Below are positions 25,101 through 35,949 of a stretch of DNA of 64,000 nt, one piece after another (within the stretch, counting starts at the first letter, position 1; every line of letters starts with the position of its first letter). The position numbers and the translations under genes are program-made. Source of the DNA: Solen grandis (taxonomy: Eukaryota; Mollusca; Bivalvia; Adapedonta; Solenidae); the NCBI GenBank assembly GCA_021229015.1, contig CM037783.1, forward strand, positions 55,820,169 through 55,884,168. Reading direction: 5' to 3'. Below the pieces are notes generated by a model, which made no database searches, was not told the DNA's origin, and saw only the letters and a program-made list of their open reading frames with translations.

Positions 25101-25845
25101 GGAATCACTGTGTCGGTTTGGTTGGTTGTTACGTTGGTCTGATTTCTTTAATAACTTTAATGCAACATGTCTGAACCAAATTTTGGACATACATACCTTG
25201 TGTGAAGGTAGGTGTTATGGGTCAAGGTCAAGGCCTTCTGTCTTCTTTGTTACTTTTGTCAGGAATGAGATCTTATACCAGTAATCAAGTTTGGTACCTG
25301 TGTACTCTATATAGAGATACTGCACTGCCCCAGGAGTTGTTATTGTTATTAACGTCTAAGAATAGATATTTCAGCCATGTTTGAGCATATTTTTCCCTTA
25401 TTCTAAAGGTAAATAGTATAAAATGTCAAGTTTTGCATGCTAAGCTATATTTAAGGATTATAAATGACCTTTTATACTGTCAAGTATTTCAATGTTGGAC
25501 ATCATTTTGATCCTTCAGATCATTGATTATCAAACAAAGTAGACATAATGCAAATTTGTTGAGCCTGTGCATATTTCTACTACAGGTAGCAAGGTATGTA
25601 TGGCAGACTTCATGCTGTGGCCATGGTTTGAACGCCTCCCAGTGGTGAATGCTATCGTGCCAAGAACGACAATCACAGCTGAGGAGTTCCCACGTTTATA
25701 CAACTGGATCCAACACATGAAGGAAGTTCCTGCTGTCAAGGCAACCATGTTTGACACAAACTCTCATGCACGTTTCTTGACAAGTCTTAAGGTTGAGAAA
25801 AATCCAGATTATGACTATGGTCTTGTTCCAGCCGGCAGGTTGTGA
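16193..25845 (+). CDS. Omega-class glutathione S-transferase (250 aa, five exons)
   Basis: Exons 16193-16229, 17633-17738, 19309-19528, 21253-21382 and 25586-25845 join in phase with GT/AG sites at each junction. The total is 753 nt, 250 residues plus TGA, against about 240 for the family. The N-terminal thioredoxin fold begins GDPCPPLKPGTLRLYSMRFC; Cys32 in RFCPYAQR is the omega-class catalytic cysteine. Lys59, Val72-Pro73 and Glu84-Ser85 fall at or next to the glutathione-binding positions known in human GSTO1. The C-terminal helical domain (about 106-230) has the usual FGRYEKEL, GPFFGG and DFMLWPWFERL blocks. Omega GSTs are cytosolic thiol transferases, with dehydroascorbate and methylarsonate reductase activity, that use a cysteine instead of Tyr/Ser. 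The introns are rich in repeats. I found no missing key residue, so the gene looks intact. Which mammalian omega member it is closest to cannot be decided here. Confidence 0.95.
16873..17114. mobile_element. Palindromic MITE, copy 2
   Basis: Same ends (TTAACCCTTTCCCTCATA and reverse complement) and hairpin as copy 1. It lies in intron 1 of the omega GST gene. The hairpin arms (17007-17073) contain one mismatched pair. Confidence 0.85.
17790..17885 (-). mobile_element. tRNA-like SINE head, relic
   Basis: The reverse strand reads a B box (GGTTCAAGTCC) and an A-box-like TGCTGAGATATTTGTATTAG. It lies in GST intron 2. Not a functional tRNA: arms and anticodon stem do not form well. Confidence 0.4.
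18475..18660 (-). mobile_element. Old SINE-A relic
   Basis: In GST intron 2. Strongly diverged but recognisable by GACAGTATTTCAGTCATATA, GTGACATCCAGC and CAAGCCAGCTGGCA. No target duplication remains. Confidence 0.6.
19086..19180 (+). mobile_element. tRNA-like SINE head, relic
   Basis: GGCTGTATTAATTGTTAGAG (A-box-like) and GGGTTCAGTCCCTGGCAGTG (B-box-like) lie about 40 bases apart in GST intron 2. Too decayed for family assignment. Confidence 0.35.
20180..20400 (+). repeat. Dispersed repeat, also at about 23440-23640
   Basis: Both blocks share TTTGCCCTC..CTGTC, AACTTAAAAACC-like text, GAAACTTGGTATAT, a TTTTTTTT run and GGTTGC.ATGGTAA. They lie in introns 3 and 4 of the GST gene in the same orientation. 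Confidence 0.6.
21411..22780 (-). mobile_element. 165-bp-monomer tandem element, copy 2 (inverted)
   Basis: Starts AGCTCACCTGAGCACAACGT, 28 bases after GST exon 4, and ends GGGCCATCATGGCCCTCTTG. TACCAAGATT recurs at 21726, 21891 and 22056, a 165-bp period. It is the mirror image of 9702-11226, with very high similarity at the shared ends. Confidence 0.85.
22790..23350 (+). repeat. 162-bp tandem repeat with TCAAGGTCA motifs, 3 units
   Basis: AGGTCAAGGTCA lies at 22967 and 23129, with a variant AGGTCAGGGTCA at 23291, an exact 162-bp spacing. Each unit also holds CTGTAGCT, a second AAAGGTCAAAAATGG and GGCAGAAATGTTCACCA. In GST intron 4, directly after the 165-bp element. A diverged unit lies at 28755-28960. 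Confidence 0.8.
24194..24290 (+). mobile_element. tRNA-like SINE head with T-rich tail, relic
   Basis: TTAGCTCAATTGTTAAGAG (A box) and GAGTTCTAGTCC (weak B box) are followed by a long T-rich stretch, in GST intron 4. It could be mistaken for a tRNA, but the B box lacks the invariant TTCGA/TTCAA core. Confidence 0.4.
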
Positions 25846-26082
25846 TAGTGAGAACATGCCAGGATTTTTGAGAATGAAGCAACTTGATTGCTTTGTGCAC
25901 ATTGTATAGATCCGGTGTTCTCAAATATAACTATATTTATGTATGACTTTCAAGCTAAGGCTCAGGCTCAAAGTTTGGCCATTGCATTCAAGTGATTTGA
26001 GTATATAATATTTGAGTTTAAGCCCGAGATCTTACTCAAGACATTTGTAAATTTAGGTATAGTGTTATGGATGCTGCCAGGG

Positions 26083-26088
26083 AATAAA
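26083..26088 (+). terminator. Possible poly(A) signal of the omega GST gene
   Basis: AATAAA about 240 bases after the stop codon. Other A-rich candidates follow, so the actual cleavage site is uncertain. Confidence 0.4.
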
Positions 26089-26099
26089 ATAGTATGTCA

Positions 26100-27110
26100 G
26101 TCAATGAAAATGTGATAAATGATTGTTTATGAAAATATACACAATTGCATAAGCCTGTCTGTTTGTAAAAGGAAGTAGCCATGTCATAATTTTGTGTGAA
26201 AATGAGTTTATAAGTATTTGATTACCTCAGTCTTTTTATAATTATTTAATAACCTCAGAGTCTTTTTAAAGTGTGTATATATGTGTTGTTAGTTTTGGAT
26301 TTCAGGTGTAATGTTACACCATGTAGAATTCACTTGATACATTATTTTCTTGGAAAACTATTTCAGTTATTTACATTTTGCCACCATCATTTTTGGCATA
26401 TTTGTATTCAGACTTGGACATATAGCTTATGGCCAAAATGTTTTTAGTAATAGTTGATTTTGATATGGGCAATATTGAACTTTATGTAGCATTTTTGGCA
26501 TTTTGAGCGTAATGTTCACATTAAATGTCTCAAATCAACCTAAGCTTTATTCTAAAAATAGCAATTCAAAACATGTAAACTGTTTTTTAAATTCAAAGTT
26601 AACATTTTAGGTGTAAAATATAAACTTGCAGTAATTTAGCAAAACTTATGGTGCTAATTAATACATTAAAACAATTTCACACTTATCACAATTTTATTTC
26701 AACAGACATAAGAAGGCTTATACACATGGAGAACAACATTACAAAAAACACACTTATTTACATTATTTATACACATGAATATAAAGAGCATGGCTATTAA
26801 AGATTTTATTAAAGTGTATTTTTTCTCTTATTTCTTTTCTGTTTTTATATTATTTTTGGTTGAATCATATGTGTGTAATATATGATGATATATATGAGAC
26901 AAGAGGGAGAGCACATCATACACTGGGAATTTTGTCACTTGGTATAGCCTCCAAATATTCATTTCAGGGAAAATTATTGGAAAGAGGCTTAAGTTTGTCC
27001 ATGCCTTACTTGACAGATTCCAGTAAGAGAATGTCAGTATATACTGACTGAATACTTATCATGACTCAACTGCTAAAGCATGTCAGTGTCCAGTCCATTT
27101 TGTAGATCAA
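26100..27110. other. Intergenic, no feature seen
   Basis: AT-rich, no exon and no clear repeat; may include the distal 3'UTR of the GST gene. Confidence 0.4.
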
Positions 27111-27114
27111 ATAA

Positions 27115-27290
27115 GTTGTTGTTGTAGAGGTTAAAGGTTGCTGCTACAGGAGGAGGAGGACCCTGAGTGCACACGCACCTGGGTACAACAAGCAACTTAA
27201 CATAAGTTAACTAGAGGGCTTTTTCACATAAACATCTGAGTTACCCTTCCAGAATTTGAACCTATAGCAGTGAGGGGTTGAGTGATGAAA
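27115..27290 (-). mobile_element. Old SINE-A relic
   Basis: GGAGGAGGACCCTGAGTGCACAC, CACCTGGGTACAACAAGCAA and AATTTGAACCTATAGCAGTGAGGGG follow the order of the minus-oriented SINE-A body, heavily mutated. Confidence 0.55.
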
Positions 27291-27589
27291 TCAAATAGGT
27301 GATTGTACACAAATAGAAAATGCTGGGTCTATCAGAAAGGCATATTATATACTTAGCTCTAAAATGGTCAAATTGCACTCTACGTGCTCTGGAAAGCTTT
27401 TGAGTTTTTAGTGGATTTGTTACATTTGAAAGTTGCATGCATATTATTAGTATTTCTATGAAGTTATGTACATCATCATGTGTATGTTTTAGACAGTACA
27501 ATATTTTTAATATATCAGATTTTATAGTGCTCTTTTAAAAAAAAAAGATAAATAAAAAAAAACATGTTCAAAAGTACTTAACAAACTAT

Positions 27590-28205
27590 ATATTTATTAC
27601 AGAATTGACAAACAGTACAACATATAAAGAAAACAGAATTACATCAAACTATCAGCATTACAATTCAAGGATGAAAGTAACTAGAATTCTTTAGAAAAAA
27701 GTGTTTGGCAATGAATTTCTAATGCCTTAGTATAATTTGAAACATACATATAAAATGCAATATAAAAAAGACAACAAAAATCCCGCTAAACTATCAGCAT
27801 TTTACTTAAAGGATGAATTTAACTAAAACCTTTGATATACATAGGACAAATTTCACTTTCTATTTTGAAATTGAATTCTGACCATTGGTTTCATAAGATT
27901 TTTGAATTTTCTATACAGAGTATTTTGGGAAACTTGCTAACCCCTCTTGGCCTCATTTTTCAAGAGATCAACTTTATTTTATTATTTATTGTAAAGGGCC
28001 ATGACGTGACCATTTTTTCTCAATGAATAAAATTCTGATCGTTGGCTTCATAGAAGAAGAATTTTGTGATTTTATATAGAGAGTATATAAGGAAACTAGC
28101 AGATCCATTAGGGGAGGCTCGTAGATGACGGGTGGCCATGGACAATGGACGCAAGGTGATCAGAGTAGTTTGCCTTAGCACATTGTGCTCTTGTGAGCTA
28201 GGAGT
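27590..28205. repeat. Diverged relic of the 165-bp element plus a short duplication
   Basis: AAACTATCAGCATT recurs at about 27645 and 27788. From about 27870 the text (ATTGGTTTCATAAGATTTTTGA, TATAGAGAGTATATAAGGAAA) and the end (GGTGATCAGAGTAG...AGCACATTGTGCTCTTGTGAGC) match the 165-bp element at low identity. Confidence 0.5.
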
Positions 28206-28488
28206 TAAATAAAATAAAAAAGAAGCAAAATAAAAAAAAAATTAACTTAAGTGCATGTATTAAGTATGGAATAAAACTTATTTCCTGAAATTATAAATGT
28301 GTATCAAATTTGTTTATGAATCTTACATTTGAAATTTTTAGATGGAGAAACAGAGAGAGAGAGAGAAAGAGAATACCGGTAAATAAATATAGGGCATTAT
28401 ATGAAACATGAAAATGAAGTTACACCAATTTCTATTTATCATATTGAATATACAAAAATACATTTGTACAATAATTATATTACAACAG

Positions 28489-28518
<30 letters not shown>
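28489..28518. repeat. (ATG)n microsatellite
   Basis: About nine GAT/ATG triplets. Confidence 0.9.
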
Positions 28519-28520
<2 letters not shown>

Positions 28521-28754
28521 GTGGTGATGAAAGAGAAGGAGAGATTTAGTCGATCTTATTTCAGAAAAGGATATTTATTCTGTTAAAAATATGTAAAATA
28601 AGAATCATTAGGCATTATGATGACCCATTTCCATCTACCTCGATCAATTGTTTGACAATTCTACAAGGAAATGTGGACGGGTGAGATATTGAAATCATCG
28701 AGATCATTTGAAATAGCTTGATACAATAGGTCATCATGAGGTGTGCAGTCACAT

Positions 28755-28960
28755 GAGTCGGGTAGATAGCTCAAAGGTCAAGGCCAGACTTAGAGGTTGA
28801 AGGTCAAGTATTTGACTTTCTTCGGGCTGTAACATAATCATGCAATGGAATTTTTTCAAATAACTTGGTAAATGTTCAGCATGAAGAGACAGCAAAAAGG
28901 AAATCTTTTTTGCTGGATTTCCATACCTCGTGTTGCCTTTTGATATTGTTAACGCGTGAT
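28755..28960. repeat. Diverged single unit of the 162-bp family
   Basis: AGCTCAAAGGTCAAGGCCAGACTTAGAG...GAAGGTCAAG and AACTTGGTAAATGTTCAGCATGA follow the 22790-23350 unit. The open frame here is therefore not a gene. Confidence 0.5.
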
Positions 28961-29090
28961 ACAAGGTTATTGCTGAAGTTGTACGTCATATATTAAAAGA
29001 AACCAATCTTAAATTGTAGCATTGTGTAATTAAATAAAAAACAACAACTTCATTCTCAAGTACATTTATGTCATATCGACTTTCCCGTCC

Positions 29091-30302
29091 TTAAACATCA
29101 TACCCAACACATTTACGCAAAGTGCGTTTCACAAACTTTCTGTACTTCGAGTTGAAAGCAAAATATATGAATGGATTTATAACACTATTCCAGAAGGGTG
29201 AGTGCACTGCAAACTGTACCAGCCAGTCTAGCTCTATGTGGCCTGGGTTTGGAATCCGTATCCCAATGGTGATAATAAAGTATGGAGTAAAGCAGACGAC
29301 AAACCCTACTGAAACTGCTAACAGCATTTTGACTAAACTCACCTCCGATTTTTTTATTTTCAAACTACTTTTTGTACTCCCATCGGTCTTATTTATGATA
29401 TTTTCTCTTTTAATTTCGTTTGTACTGATAGCTTCTGAACGGGGAACATTTGTAATACTATTAGAGGACATCTCAATTTCGCTGGATGTCTCGTCAATGC
29501 TTTTGGAATCTTTCGCGGCATCTGAGAGTGAAAAAATGGTTAGATTGTGTCTTTTGAGTTTTAGAACAATATTTCCATACGCATAAACGAATGTCAGCAA
29601 AATCAAAGCGGCAGCAGTGACCTCAAAGATATGAACTGCAAGAACAATAGACCGTCGTTCAATGTCGTCTGTTCCTGTGCAGTAATGGCCGACAGCACGC
29701 GTGGTGTTCCGCTCGTCAGTGACTTCCGTTATTCCGCTTGTTTCACCGGAAGTACTTATGATTACGGAGACGACGTCAAACGTTACGAAGGTACTAGCTG
29801 AAAGGCAAAAAGCGACTGACGTACAAACACCAATACATATTTTTGCTTCTTTTACCGTTATCTGTCTACCTGCATCGCGACAGACTTTCAAATATCGATC
29901 TATCGAAATGATCCATATTATGAGTACAGACGTAATCACACCCCATTTGTCCAGAAAGTACATGAGCTTGCACATATACCGGTGAGTGTACCGTATATTG
30001 ACCGCAAGGTCTGGAACTGTCGTGAAGGATACAACACACACTATCAGATCCACAACAGACAACGCGATGATGAAAATTATTGTCGATGTTTTATTCGGAA
30101 TAGTTTTAAAAAACAAAAAGGTTAGCACATTTCCAGATATTCCTAGCAACCCATTTACGCACGTGAATGCTATGATAGGAGAGTACTCAAGCAGCAGCTC
30201 GTGCTGCTTCTGCGCTATCAAGCTTTCCTCTGATTGTTCTTGATGAAATCCGTCTGTGTAATTTGCTGCCATGACTTTGTCAGAGAGATTTATTGATACC
30301 AC
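29091..30302 (-). CDS. Rhodopsin-class (class A) orphan GPCR, single exon, 403 aa
   Basis: An uninterrupted 403-codon frame with seven hydrophobic segments: about 42-65, 73-96, 112-134, 155-177, 217-243, 321-347 and 362-384. Class-A marks present are GN at 57-58 (TM1), LSVVDL with Asp85 (TM2), Cys111 pairing potentially with Cys208 in loop 2, IDRY at 134-137 (TM3) and NPFIY at 376-380 (TM7). The N-terminus has NLS and NYT glycosylation sequons (Asn5, Asn14). Intracellular loop 3 is long (about 250-320), Ser/Thr- and Lys-rich. Odd points: no Trp in TM4, no Pro in TM5, and the TM6 CWxP is CFTP. An internal Met at 11 is an alternative start. Invertebrate peptide receptors look like this and bivalves have large orphan families, so the ligand is unknown. 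No intron or frame break is seen. Confidence 0.92.
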   Translation of the reverse strand: MVSINLSDKVMAANYTDGFHQEQSEESLIAQKQHELLLEYSPIIAFTCVNGLLGISGNVLTFLFFKTIPNKTSTIIFIIALSVVDLIVCVVSFTTVPDLAVNIRYTHRYMCKLMYFLDKWGVITSVLIIWIISIDRYLKVCRDAGRQITVKEAKICIGVCTSVAFCLSASTFVTFDVVSVIISTSGETSGITEVTDERNTTRAVGHYCTGTDDIERRSIVLAVHIFEVTAAALILLTFVYAYGNIVLKLKRHNLTIFSLSDAAKDSKSIDETSSEIEMSSNSITNVPRSEAISTNEIKRENIINKTDGSTKSSLKIKKSEVSLVKMLLAVSVGFVVCFTPYFIITIGIRIPNPGHIELDWLVQFAVHSPFWNSVINPFIYFAFNSKYRKFVKRTLRKCVGYDV

Positions 30303-31655
30303 TTTTGTCCACCATGAACTTCCAGAAATGTAAAATATTGTGTGTATTAATCTTCCTTTCTGTCAGTGGTCATAAAATATTAAAACATGTTAGCAATACA
30401 AGAAGATAATATAAACATAAACGATGAATAAACTATATATTGATGCCCACACAAACCACTCCCCCAAACAGAATGCCGTTCTATGTGTACGAGGAAAGTA
30501 AATATATGAAAGTACGGTAAGTATAACAGGAAGAGAGCCACTCAAATCAGCCCCTACTTTAATTTTACTTTGAAGAGATGTTTCATGATTCTTCCTTGAA
30601 TTAAAAGTCAATATTTAAGATTTTCTCTAGCTAAAATATTTTAATTATTCATAAGCCCACTCGCTAATCTACTGAGCTGTGTTATTTTTTGTGGGTTTTA
30701 CACATTTTTGGTGGGTTTATATGCATGTATCATTTGTCTCTAAATGTGCTTTTGTTTGCAAAGTTAAGTATTGTTTTCCTGAAATGAATATAATAGAAAC
30801 CTCTTCAGTCATTACGTATTCGCATAAATTTTGTGTGGAGCAAAAATTGAAACCTTACAAACAGCTGTGTAGCATCATATAGATAGATCATAAAGATCAG
30901 CGATGGTTCGCACAAGAACCTCGTGGGCCAGAAATGGACCAATAGAATTAAATATCACATGAACGCAAAACTGATCAAAAAATGAAACCACGTCGATCTT
31001 TGGGAGCAGAAATTGAGAAATAAACATATCATAAGGATCTCATGAAAAAAGACGGTCAACGGTAAAGATAAGTATTATGTAAGTCATTAAAAGCATGAAA
31101 CTTTATTTATTTCACAGTATGTGTACAGGACATACGAAAGTTATTATTGCTCTTCGCATACATATCATTTTAAGACAAACAGCAAAAGAAAGCGATGACA
31201 AATTGATTCCATAAATCAGAAAGCTAGTATCTAATCGGCATTCTCCGGCTTATTCCGGAAAATTCACTTCGTGCGTGAAAGCATTCGGGGCAGACACTTA
31301 ACTTCCGCTTAATCGGTCAAACAATGGATTCCCACAATGACCAAAATTATAAAGATTAAGGCAGATATTCATCAATATTTCCGTGTACATGCATGTTTTA
31401 TAATGGAGGAGAAGTTTATCGTTAATGAAACCTGAACTATACACCAATCGGTTGCGTCCATGAAAAAAAGAGAGTCATGATTATTAATTTGATTACATAT
31501 GCAGGGTGTGTTTGTTTAACAGTCTTCAATTATACATCATGTATGCTTATCAAAAGTATATATTCAAGTTCGTTCATGCACTTCAATAAATCTTGACCTA
31601 AAGATGATGTGATATTAATATTCATATTCAACCAAAATAAGACTTCACTATTTCT
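30303..31655. other. Intergenic, no gene seen
   Basis: Would hold the promoter of the minus-strand GPCR. AT-rich, with no convincing exon, repeat or motif I can defend. Confidence 0.4.
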
Positions 31656-31659
31656 TTTT

Positions 31660-31818
31660 ACTGAATCGTCGCCGCGGCAGTTTTTCCGTCAATGGAGCAA
31701 CGTCCAGCGAATTACAGATAGAAAAAGACCCCAGAGTTCACAAAGGCACCCGGGTTGATATACTGACTACTGGAGAGCATCCTCACTTGAAAATCAGAGG
31801 GACTTTGTCAGGCTCTAA

Positions 31819-31868
<50 letters not shown>
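31660..31868 (-). mobile_element. SINE-A relic ending in a (TA)n run
   Basis: GAGCAACGTCCAGCGAATTACAG, GACCCCAGAGTTCACAAAGGC and GCACCCGGGTTGATATACTGA match minus-oriented SINE-A. The head is replaced by a (TA)n run at 31826-31868. Confidence 0.6.
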
Positions 31869-31870
<2 letters not shown>

Positions 31871-31885
31871 CTGACATGAATCGTT

Positions 31886-31995
31886 ATTTCATATAAATTT
31901 TACTAAACGAGTTCGTGAAAATATGTAAATGTTATTAAGCGAGCCAAAGGCTTAATAACATTTTCATGAACGAGTTTAGTAAAATGATATGAAAT
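31886..31995. repeat. Large hairpin (foldback)
   Basis: Left arm 31886-31940 (ATTTCATATAAATTTTACTA...GTTATTAAGC) pairs with right arm 31950-31995 (GCTTAATAACATTTTCATGA...GATATGAAAT) around a 9-base loop, with one short indel. Probably a foldback transposon; its outer edges are unclear. Confidence 0.7.
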
Positions 31996-32465
31996 ATCAA
32001 TTAATGTTATATTCTTTATAATGACAGTAAATCGCGATTATAACAACAAACAAATAAAACATGAATGAACGGACTGTTAACGAATTGCTATTTGTAATCT
32101 AACACCAAGAAAATAGTTTAAAAAAAACTAATTTCTCATACATTTTCAGCTTCGTATGAATATTGCATCTTTTTGATCAAAATTAGTTGCTTCAAATACA
32201 TTTAATCCAGCTGTTCGAGTTCAACACTATGCATATACATGTACATGTATATAAAATACACGCGGGTAACGCAGAGTAAAGTAATTCGGTCTAAAAGTTA
32301 TTTGTTACGTGTTAAATATAAGAAAATATGTGACGGTTATACGAAACCGGAAAGAGCTGTTTGAGCATTATGTCATATGATAAATATGTATTATGTATAC
32401 TTGTGCAGTACGATGTACTTTGCAAATTTAACGTGATGGATTTTGTGGTGGAAGTCAACAGAAGT

Positions 32466-33536
32466 ATGAAATGTATTCGTACAAGTTTGTTACACGAGCT
32501 AATATGAACTTATTGCAAGTTTATGTTACACGAGCTAATATGAACTTATTGCAAGTTTATGTTCCACGCGCTAAAATGAACTTATTGCAAGTTTATGTTA
32601 CACGAGCTAATATGAACTTAATGCATGTTTATGTTACACGAGCTAATATGAACTTAATCATGTTTATGTTACACGAGCTAATATGAACTTAATGCATGTT
32701 TATGTTACACGAGCTAATATGAATTTATTGCATGTTCATGTTACACGAGCTAATATGAACTTAATGCATGTTTATGCATGTTACACGAGCTAATATGAAC
32801 ATAATGCATGTTTATGTTACACGAGCTAATATGAACATAATGCAAGTTTATGTTACACGAGCTAATATGAACTTAATGCATGTTTATGTTACACGAGCTA
32901 ATATGAACATAATGCATGTTTATGTTACACGAGCTAATATGAACTTAATGCAAGTTTATGTTACACGAGCTAATATGAACTTATTGCATGTTTATGTTAC
33001 ACGAGCAAATATGAATTTATTGCATGTTTATGTTACACGAGCAAATATGAATTTATTGCATGTTTATGTTACACGAGCTAATATGAACTTATTGCAAGTT
33101 TATGTTACACGAGCTAATATGAAATTATTGCAAGTTTATGTTACACGAGCTATTATGAATTTATTGCAAATTTATGTTACACGAGCTAATATGAACTTAT
33201 TGCATGTTTATGTTACACGAGCAAATATGAATTTATTGCATGTTTATGTTACACGAGCTAATATGAACTTATTGCAAGTTTATGTTACACGAGCTAATAT
33301 GAATTTATTGCAAGTTTATGTTACGAGAGCTAATATGAATTTATTGCATGTTTATGTTACACGAGCTAATATGAACTTATTGCATGTTCATGTTACACGA
33401 GCTAATATGAACTTATTGCATGTTTATGTTACACGAGCTAATATGAACTTATTGCATGTTCATGTTACACGAGCTAATATGAACTTATTGCATGTTTATG
33501 TTACACGAGCTAATATGAACTTATTGCATGTAGTGT
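32466..33536 (+). repeat. 36-bp minisatellite, about 30 units
   Basis: Thirty or so 36-bp units built around TTACACGAGCTAATATGAAC and TTATTGCATGTTTATG. Because 36 is divisible by three, one forward frame stays open over 32768-33544 (12-residue repeat VTRANMNLLHVY). Units vary at few positions, both silent (AAC/AAT, GCT/GCA) and replacing (CAT/CAA, TTG/ATG). Two early units carry indels near 32657 and 32776 that break the frame. No signal peptide, upstream exon or promoter is seen, so I call it a repeat rather than a gene. Confidence 0.9.
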
Positions 33537-33539
33537 ATT

Positions 33540-34555
33540 TCTAAAATCTAACGCTCTTTATGTGTTTTTCCCTCCCAATAAATAAGAACTCCTCTTCTCT
33601 AGTCCAGCTTGCGCACTGGCCCTCATCATCCAGATTACAGGAACACGCAACAGTCAGTTTAATAAGCAAATCGTGATTAAATGCTTGAGTAGCGCTCTAA
33701 TATATCTGATCTAACTTCCCTACTCTCATCATTTTGATAAAACATGATTACATCGATATAATCACGGTATAGGGTACTTTAGTACTTATAGCAGAAGGCC
33801 GTGAGGTGATTTTTATTTTCAAAATATAATTACTGGATTTAAAACGCTTGATCAAGAGACGAAGATTTTTTTAATGTTTGCCTGTATGTTGATTATAATT
33901 CAAGAACTTCATCGTCGATTACTTAAGACTGACTATTGCGTTTGTATATAAGCGATAGCCTACGTTGAGAGCAACGAAATGGGTCGCTCGTGGGTATCCG
34001 ACTATATACGGAAGCTTCATCTTTATAAGGGATCAGCTTTGTTTTCGCAATTATTACAGAGGATCATGGGACAATCTATTGTACCAAATCCATCCATTCA
34101 GAGGACTAGGTTTTTCCCCATTGAAATTAATTTGGTTGTTATTCAACCAGAGTCTGGGATAAAGTTTATTCCAGCAAGTGAAAGGTCATTCAATAAAGTT
34201 TGGGAAGACTTTCCTTAAGTTTAAATATTGTGAATACGCCCCTCTCATTGAAGCAGAGTGGGTGACAGATGAGTTCAGCAAATCTTTGAATACAGACAAA
34301 TCTGACAGAGAGAACTGACGCTATCCAGGGACTGCAAAACAAATGAAAACATTGTATCCTTCAGTCCTAAATGACACACAAAGAAAGTGCAAACCAGTCC
34401 TGCTTTCAGTTACCGGTAACAGCCGCTTACGTTATGTATCTAGTGTAATCGTTGTGGGTTCAATCCCCATCCACGACAAATGACTTTTGATTTCTGCCCC
34501 TGAAATATTCATAATTGATTAATAATATATCACATGTTATCATTGAAGTTGTGAG
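33540..34555. other. Intergenic; unexplained frame at 33979-34218
   Basis: The open frame MGRSWVSDYIRKLHLYKGSA... (79 codons) has no recognised domain and no bordering splice sites that I can defend. It might be a fragment of a mobile-element protein. GTGGGTTCAATCCCCATCC near 34455 is B-box-like, probably another SINE-head relic. Confidence 0.3.
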
Positions 34556-34560
34556 AAAAA

Positions 34561-35945
34561 ATGTCTAAAAGCTGCTTGCCTATTAAAAATGATCCTAATG
34601 ATCCAAATAATTACCGTGGTATCACGTTGACTAGTGATTTAGGAACACTTTTTAAGAGTGTTTTAAATTCAAGAACTGAAAAATGGTTTTATGACAATAA
34701 TTTCTTACCCGATTTCCAGTTTGAATTCCGAAAAGATAGAAGTACAGTGGATGCGATATTTATTTTTCACACGTTAGTTAAAAACGCATTAAATAAAAAT
34801 CTCGTTTGCCATGCGCATTCATAGACTCCAAAAAAGAGAGCATTTGATTCAATATATACTAATGTTTTGGTATAAATTATTTAAGATGGGGTTAGATGGC
34901 AAAATACTAGTAATGTTTAGAGCGATGTATGGCGTTGTGAAGTCTTGTGTGAAACACTTTAATTCATTTTCTGACGTGTTTAATATATCAGTTGGTCTAC
35001 GACAAGGCCAAAATAGTTCGTCGGCAATGTTCGCATTGTATCTTGAAGATTTAGAGCTATTTTTACAAGGTAGAGTGAATTGTCGTCTTTCTATGATGAT
35101 TTATGTATAATGTTACTCTGTTTTGCAGACAACATAGTCATTGTAGGGCATTCAACTGAAGATTGTCAGAAAAGTTTGGATAGTTTACACCAATATTGCA
35201 ATAAATGGGGACTTGAAGTTAATAATGTAAAAACAAAGGTTGTTGTTTTTCGGAAAAGAGGTCATATTCATAAGGATTGAAAAATGGTTTTATAATGACT
35301 CTAGTCTTGAAGTCGTCAATAAATTTAATTACTTAGGGGTTAACTTTAATTACACTGGTTCGTTTGTACTAAACAACCTGTGCTTAGTTGGTAAAGCTCT
35401 TAAAGCCATGAATGTATTGTTTCATAATGTTAATAAATTTGAACTAAAACCAAATACAGCTATGTAATTATTTGATGCATTTATGGTATCTATAATTAAT
35501 TATGCTTGTTATTGTTGTATTGGGGTTTACCGTCGCTGCGATAGTATTTCAATCATATAGCGACGTCCAGCTAATTACAGGTAGAGGAAGACCCCGAGTA
35601 CACAGAGGTACCCGGGTAGAACCACCGACCTACCGCAAGCCAGCTGGAAGGCTTCCTCACATGAAAAATCCGAAGTCCCTACCGGGATTCGAACCCACAG
35701 CGGTGAGGGGCTGAGAGATTTGTAGTCCACGACTGTAACCGCTCTGCCACGGCGGCCCCTAATTATGCTTGTCCCATATGGGGGTTCACAAAGTCAAAAG
35801 AATTAGAACGGATACATCTGAAATATTGTAAGTCAGTTAAAACTCATGTAACGATGCTGTATATGGTCGTTACCCAATATATATCAGTAGCTATGTACAA
35901 ATTATTAAATATTGGTTAAAGTTAATCAATACTGAAAATTTTATA
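34561..35945 (+). pseudogene. LINE (non-LTR) reverse transcriptase fragment, inactivated
   Basis: Successive frames give the RT blocks NNYRGITLTSDLGTLFKSV, FEFRKDRSTVDAIF, GLRQGQNSSSAMFALYLEDL and LLCFADNIVIV, then the post-RT region (WGLEVNNVKTKVVVFRK, FNYLGVNFNYTGSF). It is broken by frameshifts near 34815 and 35080, the catalytic Y/FADD is FADN, and a SINE-A sits at 35510-35759. A related but inverted fragment lies at 36504-37600. Family within LINEs not determined. Confidence 0.85.
35510..35759 (-). mobile_element. SINE-A inserted in the LINE fragment
   Basis: Full-length, with A-box-like TGGCAGAGCGGTTA and B box GGTTCGAATCC on the minus strand. It is flanked by the 13-bp duplication TAATTATGCTTGT at 35497-35509 and 35760-35772. 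The LINE frame resumes directly after, so the order of insertion is clear. Confidence 0.92.
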
Positions 35946-35949
35946 TTAA

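Noticed and set aside
29122..30243. Three plus-strand frames opposite the class-A GPCR
   Set aside because: Antisense shadows of a clear 403-codon receptor.
32466..33536. Possible CRISPR array because of regular 36-bp repeats
   Set aside because: Units are directly contiguous without spacers, and the genome is eukaryotic.
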